Below, in pieces: positions 27,031-37,265 of a stretch of 51,271 nt of DNA. Origin of the DNA: Pantoea latae (GTDB lineage Bacteria; Pseudomonadota; Gammaproteobacteria; Enterobacterales; Enterobacteriaceae). The stretch spans positions 1-51,271 of the forward strand of contig NZ_MWUE01000010.1 of the NCBI RefSeq assembly GCF_002077695.1, read 5' to 3'. Position 1 is the first letter of the stretch; every line of letters starts with the position of its first letter. A program made the translations under genes and the position numbers. The notes under the pieces are model-generated. The model saw only the letters and a list, made by a program, of their open reading frames with translations, ran no database searches and was not told the DNA's origin.

Positions 27031-29301
27031 ATGACCATTCTGAACCACACCCTTGGCTTTCCGCGCGTCGGCCTGCATCGTGAACTGAAAAAAGCGCAGG
27101 AGAGCTACTGGGCGGGCAAGACGACTCAGCAGGCGCTGCTGGCCGTGGGCCGCGAACTGCGCGCCCGTCACTGGCAGCAGCAGAAAGCGGCGGGCGTAGA
27201 TCTGCTGCCGGTTGGCGACTTCGCCTGGTATGATCATGTGCTGACCACCAGCCTGATGCTGGGCAACGTCCCGGCACGCCATCAGAACAGCGACGGCTCT
27301 GTCGATCTCGACACGCTGTTCCGCATCGGACGCGGTCGCGCGCCGAGCGGCGAACCGGCCGCCGCCGCCGAGATGACCAAATGGTTTAACACCAACTATC
27401 ACTACATCGTGCCGGAGTTCACGAAGGGCCAGCTGTTCAAACTCGCCTGGACGCAGCTGCTGGACGAAGTCGACGAGGCGCTGGCGCTGGGCCACAAGGT
27501 GAAGCCGGTGCTGCTCGGCCCGGTGACCTATATCTGGCTGGGCAAAGTGAAAGGCGAGCCGTTCGACCGCCTGTCGCTGCTGTCGGAGATCCTGCCGATC
27601 TATCAGCAGGTGCTGGCCGAGCTGAAGAAGCGCGATATCGAATGGGTGCAGATTGACGAGCCGGCGCTGGCGCTGGAGCTGCCACAGGCGTGGCGCGAGG
27701 CGTTCAGGCCCGCTTACCAGGCGCTGCAGGGCAGCGTGAAGCTGCTGCTGACCACCTATTTTGACAGCATCGGCCACAATCTCGACGTTATCCGCGACCT
27801 GCCGGTGCAGGGGCTGCATGTCGATCTGGTGCACGGCGATGACGACCTCGCCTGGCTGAACGGACAACTGCCCGCGGCGTGGCTGCTGTCGCTCGGCGTG
27901 ATCAACGGCCGCAACGTCTGGCGCGCCGACCTGAGCCGCTGGTTCACACGTCTGCAGCCGCTGGTGGGCACGCGCGACCAGCTGTGGATCGGCACCTCCT
28001 GTTCGCTGCTGCACAGCCCAATCGATCTGGAGAGCGAAACCCGGCTCGATAACGAAGTGAAAAGCTGGTTCGCCTTCGCGCTGCAAAAATGCGGCGAGCT
28101 GAAGCTGCTGAGCGCTGCGCTTAACCATAACGACGCGGCTTCGCTGGAGGCCTGGAGCGCGCCGATCCGCCAGCGCGCGCACTCCAGCCGCGTGCATAAC
28201 GCCGCGGTCGCCAGGCGTCTGGCGGCGATCTCCGCGCAGGATACCGAGCGGGCGAGCGGCTATGCCGAACGCGCCCGCGCGCAGCGCAAACGCTTTAACC
28301 TGCCCGCCTGGCCGACCACCACCATCGGATCTTTCCCGCAGACCACCGAGATCCGCGCTCTGCGTCTCGACTTCAAAAAAGGCCATATCGACGGCGGCAG
28401 CTACCGCACCGGCATTGCGCAGCATATTAAACAGGCGATCGTCGAGCAGGAGCGCCTCGGTCTTGACGTGCTGGTGCACGGCGAAGCGGAGCGCAACGAT
28501 ATGGTGGAGTATTTCGGCGAGAACCTCGACGGCTTCGTTTTCACCCAGAACGGCTGGGTGCAGAGCTACGGTTCGCGCTGCGTCAAGCCGCCGGTGATCG
28601 TCGGCGACGTCAGCCGTCCGCAGCCGATTACCGTGGAGTGGGCGACCTATGCGCAGTCGCTCACCGACAAGCCGGTGAAAGGAATGCTGACCGGTCCGGT
28701 GACCATTCTCTGCTGGTCATTCCCGCGCGAAGACGTGTCGCGCGAAACCATCGCGAAGCAGATCGCGCTGGCGCTGCGCGACGAGGTCGCGGATCTGGAA
28801 GCGGCCGGCATCGGCATTATCCAGATTGACGAACCGGCGCTGCGCGAAGGGCTGCCGCTGCACCAGTCCGAATGGGCGGACTATCTGAAGTGGGCGGTGG
28901 ACGCCTTCCGTCTGAATGCCGCCGTGGCGAAAGAGGAGACGCAGATCCACACCCATATGTGCTACTGCGAGTTCAACGACATCATGGACGCTATCGCGGC
29001 GCTGGATGCGGACGTGATCACCATTGAAACCTCACGCTCCGACATGGAGCTGCTGGAATCCTTCAAGGTGTTTGACTACCCCAATGAAATCGGTCCAGGC
29101 GTCTACGATATTCACTCGCCTAACGTGCCGAGCGTGGAGTGGATGGAAAATCTGCTGCGGAAGGCGGCGCAAAGCATCCCGGCAGCGCGGCTGTGGGTGA
29201 ACCCGGACTGCGGCCTTAAAACGCGCGGCTGGCCGGAAACCCGACAGGCGCTGGCGAACATGGTGGAAGCGGCGAGGCGGCTGCGCGGCGAGATCGCCTG
29301 A
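27031..29301 (+). CDS. metE: Cobalamin-independent methionine synthase
   Basis: 756 aa (E. coli 753). Transfers a methyl group from 5-methyltetrahydropteroyltriglutamate to homocysteine. The N-terminal domain begins [20 protein letters not shown]. The C-terminal catalytic barrel has [29 protein letters not shown], the zinc ligands His and Cys in [12 protein letters not shown] and a third Cys in [11 protein letters not shown]. The ATG at 27031 follows TGGAGAACAGCAT; an upstream ATG 16 codons earlier is in frame but lies at the edge of the MetJ operator. The enzyme is slow and usually made in large amounts, which explains the dual MetJ/MetR control. Confidence 0.97.
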   Translation: MTILNHTLGFPRVGLHRELKKAQESYWAGKTTQQALLAVGRELRARHWQQQKAAGVDLLPVGDFAWYDHVLTTSLMLGNVPARHQNSDGSVDLDTLFRIGRGRAPSGEPAAAAEMTKWFNTNYHYIVPEFTKGQLFKLAWTQLLDEVDEALALGHKVKPVLLGPVTYIWLGKVKGEPFDRLSLLSEILPIYQQVLAELKKRDIEWVQIDEPALALELPQAWREAFRPAYQALQGSVKLLLTTYFDSIGHNLDVIRDLPVQGLHVDLVHGDDDLAWLNGQLPAAWLLSLGVINGRNVWRADLSRWFTRLQPLVGTRDQLWIGTSCSLLHSPIDLESETRLDNEVKSWFAFALQKCGELKLLSAALNHNDAASLEAWSAPIRQRAHSSRVHNAAVARRLAAISAQDTERASGYAERARAQRKRFNLPAWPTTTIGSFPQTTEIRALRLDFKKGHIDGGSYRTGIAQHIKQAIVEQERLGLDVLVHGEAERNDMVEYFGENLDGFVFTQNGWVQSYGSRCVKPPVIVGDVSRPQPITVEWATYAQSLTDKPVKGMLTGPVTILCWSFPREDVSRETIAKQIALALRDEVADLEAAGIGIIQIDEPALREGLPLHQSEWADYLKWAVDAFRLNAAVAKEETQIHTHMCYCEFNDIMDAIAALDADVITIETSRSDMELLESFKVFDYPNEIGPGVYDIHSPNVPSVEWMENLLRKAAQSIPAARLWVNPDCGLKTRGWPETRQALANMVEAARRLRGEIA

Positions 29302-29316
29302 ACAGGCGGTAAAACG

Positions 29317-29339
29317 GGGGCGCCACGGCGCCCCTTTTT
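29317..29339 (+). terminator. Terminator between metE and ysgA
   Basis: GGGGCGC-CACG-GCGCCCC is followed by TTTTT, 15 bases after the metE stop. On the other strand it is followed by GTTTTA, so it may also serve the convergent ysgA. Confidence 0.9.
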
Positions 29340-29348
29340 AATGGCCGA

Positions 29349-30176
29349 TCAGACGACGCCGAACTGCTTAAACCACGTCAGCATGCGCGCCCAGCCATCC
29401 TGCGCCGACTCGGCGTGGTAGCTCGGGCGATAGTCGGCGTTGAAGGCGTGACCGGCGTCGGGATAGACCACGATCTCCGCCTTGGCGTTGGCGGCGTGCA
29501 GCGCCTGGCGCATCTGCTCCACGCTCTCCAGCGGAATGCCCTCATCCTGGCCGCCGTACAGGCCCAGCACCGGCGCGCCTAAATCCACCGCGATATCAAT
29601 CGGATGCTTCTGCTGCTTCATGGTTTTTTCGCCGATCAGGCGGCCATACCAGGCCACCGCGGCGCGCAGCTGCGGGTTGTGCGCGGCGTACAGCCAGCTG
29701 ATGCGGCCGCCCCAGCAGAAGCCGGTAATGCCCATGCGGCGAATGTCGCCGCCGTTGCGCGCGGCCCAGTTGGCGGCGTGGTCGAGGTCGGAGAGCACCT
29801 GGCTATCCGGCACTTTGCTGACCAGCTCGCTGAACAGCGTCGGGATATCGTGATACTCATTGGGATCGCCTTCGCGGAAGTAAAGCTCCGGCGCCACGGC
29901 CAGGTAGCCCTCCAGCGCCAGCCGACGGCAGATATCGCGGATGTGCTCGTGCACGCCAAAGATCTCCTGCACCACCAGCACCACCGGCAGCGGGCCGTTC
30001 GCCTCTTTCGGTCTGGCGTAGTAAGCAGGCATATTCTCGCCCTGGCTCGGCACGGACGTTTCGCCTGCCTGAATATCGGGGCTGTCGGTGTGGATGGTGG
30101 TGGAGGCGGTCGGCTGAACGGCCGGCGCGAAGCCGCCCGTCGCGGATTTTTGTGCCATATTCTCTTCGGTTTTCAT
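29349..30176 (-). CDS. ysgA: Dienelactone-hydrolase-family protein YsgA
   Basis: 275 aa (E. coli 271). An alpha/beta hydrolase of the dienelactone hydrolase family. The triad is Cys154 (GFCWGG), Asp211 (GGQDEG) and His243 (DAGHAF), and VVQEIFGVHEHIRDICRRLA is the strongest family block. The natural substrate is unknown. There is no clear signal peptide; the first 45 residues are Ser/Thr-rich. The start at 30176 has GGAGAG at good distance; a second Met six codons in (MAQKSATGG) is the alternative. It lies between metE and udp as in E. coli. Confidence 0.93.
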   Translation of the reverse strand: MKTEENMAQKSATGGFAPAVQPTASTTIHTDSPDIQAGETSVPSQGENMPAYYARPKEANGPLPVVLVVQEIFGVHEHIRDICRRLALEGYLAVAPELYFREGDPNEYHDIPTLFSELVSKVPDSQVLSDLDHAANWAARNGGDIRRMGITGFCWGGRISWLYAAHNPQLRAAVAWYGRLIGEKTMKQQKHPIDIAVDLGAPVLGLYGGQDEGIPLESVEQMRQALHAANAKAEIVVYPDAGHAFNADYRPSYHAESAQDGWARMLTWFKQFGVV

Positions 30177-30350
30177 TTTTCTCTCCGTGCTGGCAGTAGC
30201 GCAATCACGTAACTATAGCCTGGCCAGATCGCGTCTGGACCAGAGACCGGGAACAGAGTAGGGAGCGAGCAAAAAGACTCTTCTCTTTAACATTGCTGCA
30301 AAGCCTTGCGCGCGCAGCTTGTAGCAATGGCATTCTGAATGGATGAAATA

Positions 30351-30445
30351 TGCGACACATATCTCATTATTGTTCGGTAAAAATGTAACATTCATTTTTG
30401 ATGGTGACTGATATCACACAATTATGCGCTGCGCTCCAGTAGAGT
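30351..30445 (+). promoter_or_regulatory. udp promoter with two CRP sites and a CytR half-site
   Basis: TGCGA-CACATA-TCTCA (30351-30366) and GGTGA-CTGATA-TCACA (30403-30418) are CRP sites whose centres are 52 bp apart. AATGTAAC (30382-30389) between them is one base from the CytR octamer AATGCAAC. A -10 TAGAGT at 30440-30445 puts the downstream CRP site near -41.5. This is the layout of CRP/CytR nucleoside promoters such as udp and deoP2. The remainder of the 302-bp ysgA-udp gap shows no gene. Confidence 0.75.
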
Positions 30446-30478
30446 GGCGCGCTTCACTTCCCTGTTCAGGAGTTTGCT

Positions 30479-31234
30479 ATGTCTGACGTTTTTCACCTTG
30501 GCCTGACCAAAGCCGATCTGCAGGGCGCGACCCTGGCTATCGTTCCCGGCGACCCGGAGCGCGTAAAGAAAATTGCCGGGCTGATGGCGGACGCCCAGCC
30601 GCTGGCTTCGCACCGTGAATTCACCTCCTGGCTGGCGAAGCTGGACGGCAAACCGGTGGTGGTCTGCTCCACCGGCATCGGCGGTCCCTCTACCTCTATC
30701 GCCGTGGAGGAGCTGGCGCAGCTTGGCGTGCGCACCTTCCTGCGCGTTGGCACCACCGGCGCCATCCAGCCACACATTAACGTCGGTGACGTGCTGGTCA
30801 CCACCGGCGCGGTGCGACTCGACGGCGCCAGCCAGCACTTCGCGCCGCTGGAGTTCCCGGCCGTAGCGGACTTCGCCTGCACCACCGCGCTGGTCGCGGC
30901 GGCAGAGGCGAGCGGCGCCACCACCCATATCGGCGTCACCGCCTCGTCGGACACCTTCTATCCGGGTCAGGAGCGCTACGACACCTTCTCCGGCCGCGTG
31001 GTCAGCCGCTTCCAGGGCTCGATGAAAGAGTGGCAGCAGATGGGCGTGCTCAACTATGAAATGGAGTCCGCCACGCTGCTGACGATGTGCGCCAGCCAGG
31101 GGCTGCGCGCGGGTATGGTCGCGGGCGTGATCGTCAACCGCACGCAGAAAGAGATCCCGGATGCGGCCACCATGAAGCAGACCGAAAGCGACGCGGTAAA
31201 AATTGTGGTCGAAGCGGCGCGCCGTTTGTTATAA
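30479..31234 (+). CDS. udp: Uridine phosphorylase
   Basis: 251 aa (E. coli 253). Splits uridine with phosphate into uracil and ribose-1-phosphate. Signatures are [26 protein letters not shown] (phosphate-binding), [37 protein letters not shown] and the purine/pyrimidine site region [17 protein letters not shown] precedes the ATG by six bases. Expression should be controlled by CRP and CytR. Confidence 0.97.
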   Translation: MSDVFHLGLTKADLQGATLAIVPGDPERVKKIAGLMADAQPLASHREFTSWLAKLDGKPVVVCSTGIGGPSTSIAVEELAQLGVRTFLRVGTTGAIQPHINVGDVLVTTGAVRLDGASQHFAPLEFPAVADFACTTALVAAAEASGATTHIGVTASSDTFYPGQERYDTFSGRVVSRFQGSMKEWQQMGVLNYEMESATLLTMCASQGLRAGMVAGVIVNRTQKEIPDAATMKQTESDAVKIVVEAARRLL

Positions 31235-31276
31235 CGCTTTTCAGGCAGCGCGCCTGCGCGCGCTGCAGCAAAAGCG
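31235..31276 (+). terminator. Long hairpin between udp and the next gene
   Basis: An outer stem CGCTTTT/AAAAGCG (31235-31241 and 31270-31276) encloses a perfect 9-bp stem GCAGCGCGC-CTGC-GCGCGCTGC (31245-31266). It begins right after the udp stop and ends at the Shine-Dalgarno of the next gene. It lacks a T run, so it may act as an mRNA 3' end protector or partial terminator that lowers expression of the downstream gene. Confidence 0.6.
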
Positions 31277-31287
31277 AGGATCGCCCG

Positions 31288-32556
31288 ATGCGTCAGACTC
31301 CGCCCCGACAGAAACCCGCCGTTACCGCCGCGCCCGCCGTGATGCAGGCGCGTCTCGAAAATGCCGCCGCGCGCTTTCGCCAGCATATGGCGCAGCAGGA
31401 TTACGCCGCCGCCGCCCGCTGCTGCGAAGAGGTGCTGCGCATCGTGCCAAATCAGATGCAGGTGCTGAGCGACTATGCGCTCTGTCTGCTGCGGCTGGGC
31501 CACTACAGCCAGTCTTACCGGGTTTATCAGAAAATCTATCAGGCGCCGCCGGCGGTGCGCGCCACCGCCTCGGAAACCTGGCTGGACGGGCTGGCGGAGC
31601 TGTGTGGCTGGATGGGCAAAACCGACGAGCTGGCGCAGTATGGCCTGGAATCGCTTACCGGCGCGGACGCGCGTTTCCGCCAGGGCCAGCGCTACGCCTT
31701 TCCGTCGACGCAGCCGGAGCCCATCGATCTCGGCAAGCCCGAACAGAACGTGATTGCCTTTAGCCTCTATGGCGGCCAGCCGCGCTACTGCGAAACCCTG
31801 ATTAAAAACGTTGAGGTGGCGCCGGCGCTCTATCCCGGCTGGCGCTGCCGCATCTATCTTGACCAGAGCGTGCCGCAGCATGTGTGGCAACGCCTTAATC
31901 AGCCGCACGTCGAGCTGATCGACATGTCGCAGGAGCAGGGGATCTACCCGACGCTGTGGCGCTTTCTGGTGATGGACGACCCTGGCGTTAAACGCTTTCT
32001 TATCCGCGACGCCGATTCGCTGCTGTCGGAGCGTGAAGCGGCGGCGGTCGACGCCTGGCTCGCCTCGCCATACTGGTTCCACCATATGCGCGACTACTTT
32101 ACCCATACCGAGCTGCTGCTGGCGGGCATGTGGGGTGGCTGTAACGGCATCTTCAGCCAGCTGGCGCAGTCGATGCGCGACTTTATCGCCCGCTACAGTG
32201 GCAGCGCGCGCTTTACCGACCAGTATTTCCTTAAGGTCGCGCTCTGGCCGACGGTGCGCGAGAGCCTGCTCAGCCACGACGCGATTTTCCATTTTCATCA
32301 GGCGCAGCCCTGGCCGCCGCACGCGCCGGTGCGCTGGAACATGACGAACTTTCACGTCGGCAGCAACGCCGGGTTCGCCAGCATGGCGGGCAAGGCGACG
32401 GTCGACGACGGCGAGACGCAGCCGGTAGAGCTGAGCTGGGGCGGCCACACCGTTGTCTATCTGGCGCAGGTAAAAGGCGGTGAATGGCGCATGTCGATGC
32501 CGTTCTTTTTAACCGACGCCTGGAAAGCGGGCGAGCTGCAGGTCAACGCGCGGTAA
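31288..32556 (+). CDS. TPR and glycosyltransferase-like protein, unrecognised
   Basis: 422 aa, real by codon use, Shine-Dalgarno (GCGAGGA) and position. Residues about 20-125 look like TPR helices (QQDYAAAARCCEEVLRIVPNQMQVLSDYALCLLRLGHYSQSYRVYQKI). From about 153 the protein resembles a GT-A glycosyltransferase: NVIAFSLYGGQPRYCETLIKN, WRCRIYLDQSVPQ, YPTLWRFLVMDDPGVKRFLIRDADS with a DxD at 241-243, then MRDYFTHTELLLAGMWGG and FTDQYFL. DxD usually binds the metal and sugar nucleotide. No signal peptide or membrane segment is seen, so it should be cytosolic. E. coli has no gene here between udp and rmuC. A donor or acceptor cannot be named; it could also be a degenerate non-enzyme. Confidence 0.75.
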   Translation: MRQTPPRQKPAVTAAPAVMQARLENAAARFRQHMAQQDYAAAARCCEEVLRIVPNQMQVLSDYALCLLRLGHYSQSYRVYQKIYQAPPAVRATASETWLDGLAELCGWMGKTDELAQYGLESLTGADARFRQGQRYAFPSTQPEPIDLGKPEQNVIAFSLYGGQPRYCETLIKNVEVAPALYPGWRCRIYLDQSVPQHVWQRLNQPHVELIDMSQEQGIYPTLWRFLVMDDPGVKRFLIRDADSLLSEREAAAVDAWLASPYWFHHMRDYFTHTELLLAGMWGGCNGIFSQLAQSMRDFIARYSGSARFTDQYFLKVALWPTVRESLLSHDAIFHFHQAQPWPPHAPVRWNMTNFHVGSNAGFASMAGKATVDDGETQPVELSWGGHTVVYLAQVKGGEWRMSMPFFLTDAWKAGELQVNAR

Positions 32557-32580
32557 AACCCCGTCCGGGCTGAAAATAGT

Positions 32581-32596
32581 CTGGACATTGATACAG
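32581..32596 (+). promoter_or_regulatory. LexA-like box upstream of rmuC
   Basis: CTGG-ACATTGAT-ACAG matches CTGT-N8-ACAG at all but one position. It lies 45 bp before the rmuC ATG. rmuC (yigN) has been listed among LexA-controlled genes in E. coli, as I recall. Confidence 0.55.
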
Positions 32597-32640
32597 GGCA
32601 ACTCTACTTTCTTCCCAGCAACGCGCGTCGCGAGGGAATT

Positions 32641-34140
32641 ATGGATCAGCAGATTATTATTAGCGCCTGTCTGGCGCTTGCCGGACTGGGTATCGGCTGG
32701 ATGCTGGCGCAGCTGCGCGCCAGCCATCAGAGCGCCAGCTTCGCCACCGAGCGGCGTTTGCAGCAGGAGGCGCAGCAGCGTCAGCAGCAGCAGCTTGCAC
32801 AGCTTCAGCAGCAGCTGCAGCAGCGCGAACAGGAGCTGCGCCAGCTGCATGGCTCGCTAAGCGGCGCGCAGGAGCGGCTGCAGCAGCTTAACTACTGGCG
32901 CGGCGAATGCGAACAGCTCAACCGCGAGCTGCGCAACCAGCTTGAGGTTAACAGCGCGCAGGAAGCCGAGCTGCGCGAGGTCACCATCCGTCTTGAAGAG
33001 ACGCGCTTCGCCGCCGAGGAGAAGCAGCGTCTGCTCACCAGCAGCGAACAGCGCCTCAGCGCGCAGTTTGAAAATCTCGCCAACCGCATCTTCGAAAACA
33101 GCGGCCGCCGCGTCGACGAGCAGAATCGCCAGAGCCTGAACGGCCTCATCGCGCCGCTGCGCGAACAGCTGGACGGCTTTCGCCGCCAGGTGCACGACAG
33201 CTTCGGCCAGGAGGCGCGCGAGCGCCACACGCTGGCGCATGAGATCCGCCAGCTGCAGCAGCTGAACGCGCAGATGGCGCAGGAGGCGATCAACCTGACC
33301 AAAGCGCTGAAGGGCGACAATAAGATTCAGGGCAACTGGGGCGAGGTGGTGCTGAGCCGCGTGCTGGAGGCGTCGGGCCTGCGCGAAGGCCATGAGTATC
33401 AGACGCAGGTGAGTTTGCAGTCGGAGCAGCAGGGCAGAATGCAACCGGATGTGATCGTGCGTCTGCCGCAGGGCAAAGATGTGGTGGTCGACGCCAAGAT
33501 GACGCTGGTGGCCTACGAGCGCTACTTCAACGCGGAGGATGAGGTGACACGCGAGCAGGCGCTGCAGGAGCACGTCGCCGCGGTGCGCAGCCATATTCGT
33601 CTGCTGAGCCGAAAAGATTATCAACAACTGGCCGGTTTACGCTCCCTCGATTATGTGTTGATGTTTATCCCGGTGGAGCCGGCGTTTCTGCTGGCGATCG
33701 ATCGCCAGCCGGAGCTGATCAGCGAGGCGCTGCAGCAGAACATCATGCTGGTCAGCCCCACCACGCTGCTGGTGGCGCTGCGCACCATCAACAACCTCTG
33801 GCGCTACGAGCATCAGAGCCGCAACGCCCAGCGTATCGCCGAGCGCGCGGCGCGCCTGTACGACAAGATGCGGCTGTTTGTCGATGATATGAGCGGCATC
33901 GGCCATAGTCTGGATAAGGCGCACAACAGCTACCGCGAGGCGATGAAAAAGCTGGCGGAAGGGCGCGGCAACCTGATCGCGCAGAGCGAGGCGTTTAAAT
34001 CCCTCGGCGTTGAAGTAAAACGCTCAATTAATCCGCAGTTAGTGGAGCAGGCGATGCCGGAAAAGGCATGGGACGACGAGGAAGGGCTGGACGATCTCTC
34101 TGAGACCGCGGACGCGCGTGTGAGGCGGCTCCACGAATAA
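32641..34140 (+). CDS. rmuC: RmuC, recombination-limiting DNA protein
   Basis: 499 aa. An N-terminal membrane segment (about 5-24, IIISACLALAGLGIGWMLAQL) is followed by a long Gln/Glu-rich coiled coil (about 35-160). Then comes the nuclease-like RmuC domain with KIQGNWGEVVLSRVLEASGLREG, QPDVIVRLPQGKDVVVDAKM and LMFIPVEPAF. Loss of RmuC in E. coli raises inversion at short inverted repeats, so it limits such rearrangements; the D...DAK pattern suggests a PD-(D/E)XK nuclease fold. The C-terminus is acidic. GAGGG precedes the ATG. Confidence 0.94.
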   Translation: MDQQIIISACLALAGLGIGWMLAQLRASHQSASFATERRLQQEAQQRQQQQLAQLQQQLQQREQELRQLHGSLSGAQERLQQLNYWRGECEQLNRELRNQLEVNSAQEAELREVTIRLEETRFAAEEKQRLLTSSEQRLSAQFENLANRIFENSGRRVDEQNRQSLNGLIAPLREQLDGFRRQVHDSFGQEARERHTLAHEIRQLQQLNAQMAQEAINLTKALKGDNKIQGNWGEVVLSRVLEASGLREGHEYQTQVSLQSEQQGRMQPDVIVRLPQGKDVVVDAKMTLVAYERYFNAEDEVTREQALQEHVAAVRSHIRLLSRKDYQQLAGLRSLDYVLMFIPVEPAFLLAIDRQPELISEALQQNIMLVSPTTLLVALRTINNLWRYEHQSRNAQRIAERAARLYDKMRLFVDDMSGIGHSLDKAHNSYREAMKKLAEGRGNLIAQSEAFKSLGVEVKRSINPQLVEQAMPEKAWDDEEGLDDLSETADARVRRLHE

Positions 34141-34215
34141 GCGGGTCGTCGCGTGCCTGACTACCCTGACTCTGATACACTTCGGGAAGTATTGTTTGTG
34201 GAACAGGTAAAACCG

Positions 34216-34974
34216 ATGGCAGATGAATCACAGCAGGAAACTACCCATTTTGGCTTTCAGACCGTCGCCAAAAGCGAAAAAGCTGACAAAGTCGCGGACG
34301 TGTTTCACTCCGTAGCGGCGAAATATGACGTGATGAACGATCTGATGTCGTTTGGCATCCATCGCATCTGGAAGCGTTTTACCATCGACAGCAGCGGCGT
34401 GCGCCGTGGACAGCGCGTGCTGGATCTGGCGGGCGGCACCGGCGATCTGACGGCGAAGTTTTCCCGTCTGGTAGGCGACACCGGCCAGGTAGTGCTGGCG
34501 GACATCAACAGCTCGATGCTGAAAATGGGCCGCGACAAGCTGCGCAACCTCGGCGTGGTCGGCAACGTCAGCTATGTGCAGGCCAACGCCGAAGCGCTGC
34601 CCTTCCCGGATAACTATTTCGACTGCATTACCATCTCTTTCGGCCTGCGTAACGTGACCGAGAAAGAGAAGGCGCTGGCGTCGATGTTCCGCGTGCTTAA
34701 GCCGGGCGGACGTCTGCTGGTGCTGGAGTTCTCGAAACCGGTGTTCGATCCGCTCAGCAAGGCGTATGACGCCTACTCGTTCCATATCCTGCCGCGCGTT
34801 GGCCAGCTGGTGGCGCAGGACGCCGAGAGCTATCGCTATCTGGCGGAGTCGATCCGCATGCATCCCGATCAGGAGACCCTGAAGGCGATGATGAACGACG
34901 CCGGCTTTGAGAACACCACCTACCACAACATGACCGGCGGCATCGTCGCGCTGCATCGTGGATTTAAGTTTTAA
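34216..34974 (+). CDS. ubiE: Ubiquinone/menaquinone C-methyltransferase
   Basis: 252 aa (E. coli 251). A SAM-dependent methyltransferase acting on both demethylmenaquinone and a ubiquinone intermediate. Motif I is [15 protein letters not shown], motif [15 protein letters not shown], motif [19 protein letters not shown]. The start [17 protein letters not shown] matches the family (E. coli [13 protein letters not shown]); an ATG 21 codons upstream is in frame but non-conserved. It is first in the ubiE-ubiJ-ubiB set, with ubiJ 6 bp downstream. Confidence 0.97.
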   Translation: MADESQQETTHFGFQTVAKSEKADKVADVFHSVAAKYDVMNDLMSFGIHRIWKRFTIDSSGVRRGQRVLDLAGGTGDLTAKFSRLVGDTGQVVLADINSSMLKMGRDKLRNLGVVGNVSYVQANAEALPFPDNYFDCITISFGLRNVTEKEKALASMFRVLKPGGRLLVLEFSKPVFDPLSKAYDAYSFHILPRVGQLVAQDAESYRYLAESIRMHPDQETLKAMMNDAGFENTTYHNMTGGIVALHRGFKF

Positions 34975-34980
34975 CCGGAT

Positions 34981-35592
34981 ATGGTGATGCGCTTAACGCC
35001 CTTGATTACCGCCGGTCTTGAGACCGCGCTGAACCGCGTGCTCTATCGCGATCGCAGCCTGAAGGCCGCGCGCCAGCGTCTGGCAGGCCAGGTGCTGACG
35101 CTGCGTCTCGACGAGCTTTCCCATCCGCTGGTGCTGGTGTTCAGCGAACAGCAGCTGGACGTGCTGAGCGACTGGCAGGACAGCAGCGACTGCACCGTGA
35201 TTACGCAGCTGAAAACCCTGCCGAAGCTGCGCGACCGCCAGCAGCTGACCAGCCTGATCCGCAGCGGCGAGCTGCAGGTCGAGGGCGATTTGCAGGTGGT
35301 GCAGCGCTTTTCCGCGCTGATCGACCTGGCGGAGCTGGACCCGGCCGAGTATCTGGCGCCCTGGATCGGCGACATCGCCGCGCAGAGCGTCAGCCAGGGC
35401 GCGCAGCGCGCGCTGCGGCTGCTGCGCGGGGAAGTAGCACGTCGTCAGGACTATCTTGGGCAGGCATTAACCGAAGAGTGGCGCGTCGCGCCAGGCGCGC
35501 TGGAACTGGCGTGGTTTTCTGAGGAGGTAGACGCGATGGAACGTTCGCTTGATGCGCTCACTGCGCGTTTAGCGCAGCTGGAGGCGAGATGA
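34981..35592 (+). CDS. ubiJ: Ubiquinone biosynthesis accessory factor UbiJ
   Basis: 203 aa (E. coli 201). A lipid-binding SCP2-domain protein that organises the soluble Ubi complex together with UbiK. The SCP2 domain lies at about 15-115, with [31 protein letters not shown] as the best family match. The C-terminal part ends in a helical coil ([17 protein letters not shown]). Two Met codons at 34981 and 34987 could start it. Its stop overlaps the ubiB ATG (ATGA). Confidence 0.93.
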   Translation: MVMRLTPLITAGLETALNRVLYRDRSLKAARQRLAGQVLTLRLDELSHPLVLVFSEQQLDVLSDWQDSSDCTVITQLKTLPKLRDRQQLTSLIRSGELQVEGDLQVVQRFSALIDLAELDPAEYLAPWIGDIAAQSVSQGAQRALRLLRGEVARRQDYLGQALTEEWRVAPGALELAWFSEEVDAMERSLDALTARLAQLEAR

Positions 35593-37226
35593 CACCTGGA
35601 GAAATTCGCCGTTTGTATTTCATCGTCAGGATCTTTTTAACCTACGGTCTTGATGAGCTGATCCCCCGCATGCGCCTTACCCTTCCGCTGCGCCTCTGGC
35701 GTCGCGGTATTTTCTGGATCCCGAACCGCCACAAAGATGTCGAGCTTGGCGTGCGTATGCGCCTGGCGATGGAGCAGCTGGGGCCGGTCTGGATCAAGTT
35801 CGGTCAGATGCTCTCAACCCGTCGCGACCTTTTTCCGCCGGTGATCGCCGACGAGCTGGCGATCCTGCAGGATCGCGTCGCGCCCTTTGACGGCGTAAAA
35901 GCCAAAGAGGTGATCGAAAAATCGATCGGTGGGCCGGTTGAAACCTGGTTCGACGATTTCGATATCAAACCGCTCGCCTCGGCGTCGATTGCGCAGGTGC
36001 ACACCGCGACCCTGAAAGCCACCGGCAAAAAAGTGGTGATCAAGGTGATCCGCCCGGACATCCTGCCGGTAATCAAAGCGGATATGAAGCTGATCTACCG
36101 CCTGGCGCGCTGGGTGCCGCGCCTGCTGCCGGACGGCCGTCGCCTGCGTCCGATGGAAGTGGTGCGCGACTATGAAAAGACGCTGATCGACGAGCTGAAC
36201 CTGCTGCGCGAAGCGGCCAACGCCATTCAGCTGCGCCGTAATTTCGACGAGAGCCCTATGCTCTACGTGCCGGAAGTCTATTCAGACTACTGCAGCGAAA
36301 GCATGCTGGTGATGGAGCGCATCTACGGCATTCCTATCTCTGACGTGGCGACGCTGGAGCAGCACGGCGTCAATATGAAGCTGCTGGCCGAGCGCGGCGT
36401 GCAGGTCTTCTTCACCCAGGTTTTCCGCGACAGCTTCTTCCACGCCGATATGCATCCAGGCAATATCTTCGTCAGCTATGACCACCCGGAAGATCCGCAA
36501 TATATCGGCATCGACTGCGGCATCGTCGGCTCGCTGAATAAAGAGGACAAGCGCTACCTGGCGGAAAACTTTATCGCCTTCTTTAATCGCGACTACCGCA
36601 AAGTGGCGGAGCTGCACGTCGACTCCGGCTGGGTGCCGCCCGATACCAACGTGGAAGATTTCGAGTTCGCCATCCGCACCGTCTGCGAACCGATCTTTGA
36701 GAAGCCGCTGGCGGAGATCTCGTTCGGCCATGTGCTGCTGAACCTGTTCAGCACCGCGCGCCGCTTCAATATGGAAGTGCAGCCGCAGCTGGTGCTGCTG
36801 CAGAAAACGCTGCTCTATATCGAAGGCATTGGCCGTCAGCTCTATCCGCAGCTCGACCTGTGGAAAACCGCCAAGCCGTTCCTGGAAGAGTGGATTAAAG
36901 ATCAGATCGGCCTGCCGGCGCTGCTGCGCGCCGTCAAAGATAAGGCGCCGTTCTGGGCGGAGAAGCTGCCGGAGCTGCCGGAGCTGTTCTACGAAAGCAT
37001 GCGGCACCATAAACTTTTGCAGCACAGCGTCGATAAGCTGACCAACGATATGCACGCCCAGCGCACGCGCCATCATAAGGCGCGCTATCTGTTCGGCGTT
37101 GGCGCCACCCTGCTGTTGAGCGGCACGGCGGTGCTGCTGAGCCGGCCGGAGTGGGATTTCTTCCCGGCTCTGTTAATGGCGGCGGGCTTCGTCACCTGGC
37201 TAATCGGCTGGCGTAAGACAAACTAA
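35589..37226 (+). CDS. ubiB: UbiB, atypical kinase of ubiquinone synthesis
   Basis: 545 aa (E. coli 546). An ABC1/ADCK/UbiB-family protein with a protein-kinase-like fold and ATPase activity, needed for aerobic ubiquinone synthesis. The family KxGQ motif is [16 protein letters not shown], the Ala-rich loop is [11 protein letters not shown], the invariant Lys is in [11 protein letters not shown], the catalytic-loop region is HADMHPGN and the DFG-equivalent is GIDCGIVG. Two C-terminal membrane segments (about 500-540) anchor it. It overlaps ubiJ by four bases. Confidence 0.97.
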   Translation: MTPGEIRRLYFIVRIFLTYGLDELIPRMRLTLPLRLWRRGIFWIPNRHKDVELGVRMRLAMEQLGPVWIKFGQMLSTRRDLFPPVIADELAILQDRVAPFDGVKAKEVIEKSIGGPVETWFDDFDIKPLASASIAQVHTATLKATGKKVVIKVIRPDILPVIKADMKLIYRLARWVPRLLPDGRRLRPMEVVRDYEKTLIDELNLLREAANAIQLRRNFDESPMLYVPEVYSDYCSESMLVMERIYGIPISDVATLEQHGVNMKLLAERGVQVFFTQVFRDSFFHADMHPGNIFVSYDHPEDPQYIGIDCGIVGSLNKEDKRYLAENFIAFFNRDYRKVAELHVDSGWVPPDTNVEDFEFAIRTVCEPIFEKPLAEISFGHVLLNLFSTARRFNMEVQPQLVLLQKTLLYIEGIGRQLYPQLDLWKTAKPFLEEWIKDQIGLPALLRAVKDKAPFWAEKLPELPELFYESMRHHKLLQHSVDKLTNDMHAQRTRHHKARYLFGVGATLLLSGTAVLLSRPEWDFFPALLMAAGFVTWLIGWRKTN

Positions 37227-37265
37227 TTGTCAGCCACGCCTGAATCGCGGTAATGTCGCAGCCTT

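Noticed and set aside
31288..32556. Defence system or toxin in the udp-rmuC gap
   Set aside because: No nuclease, protease, NTPase or toxin motif is visible in the single gene there; glycosyltransferase-like is the best reading.
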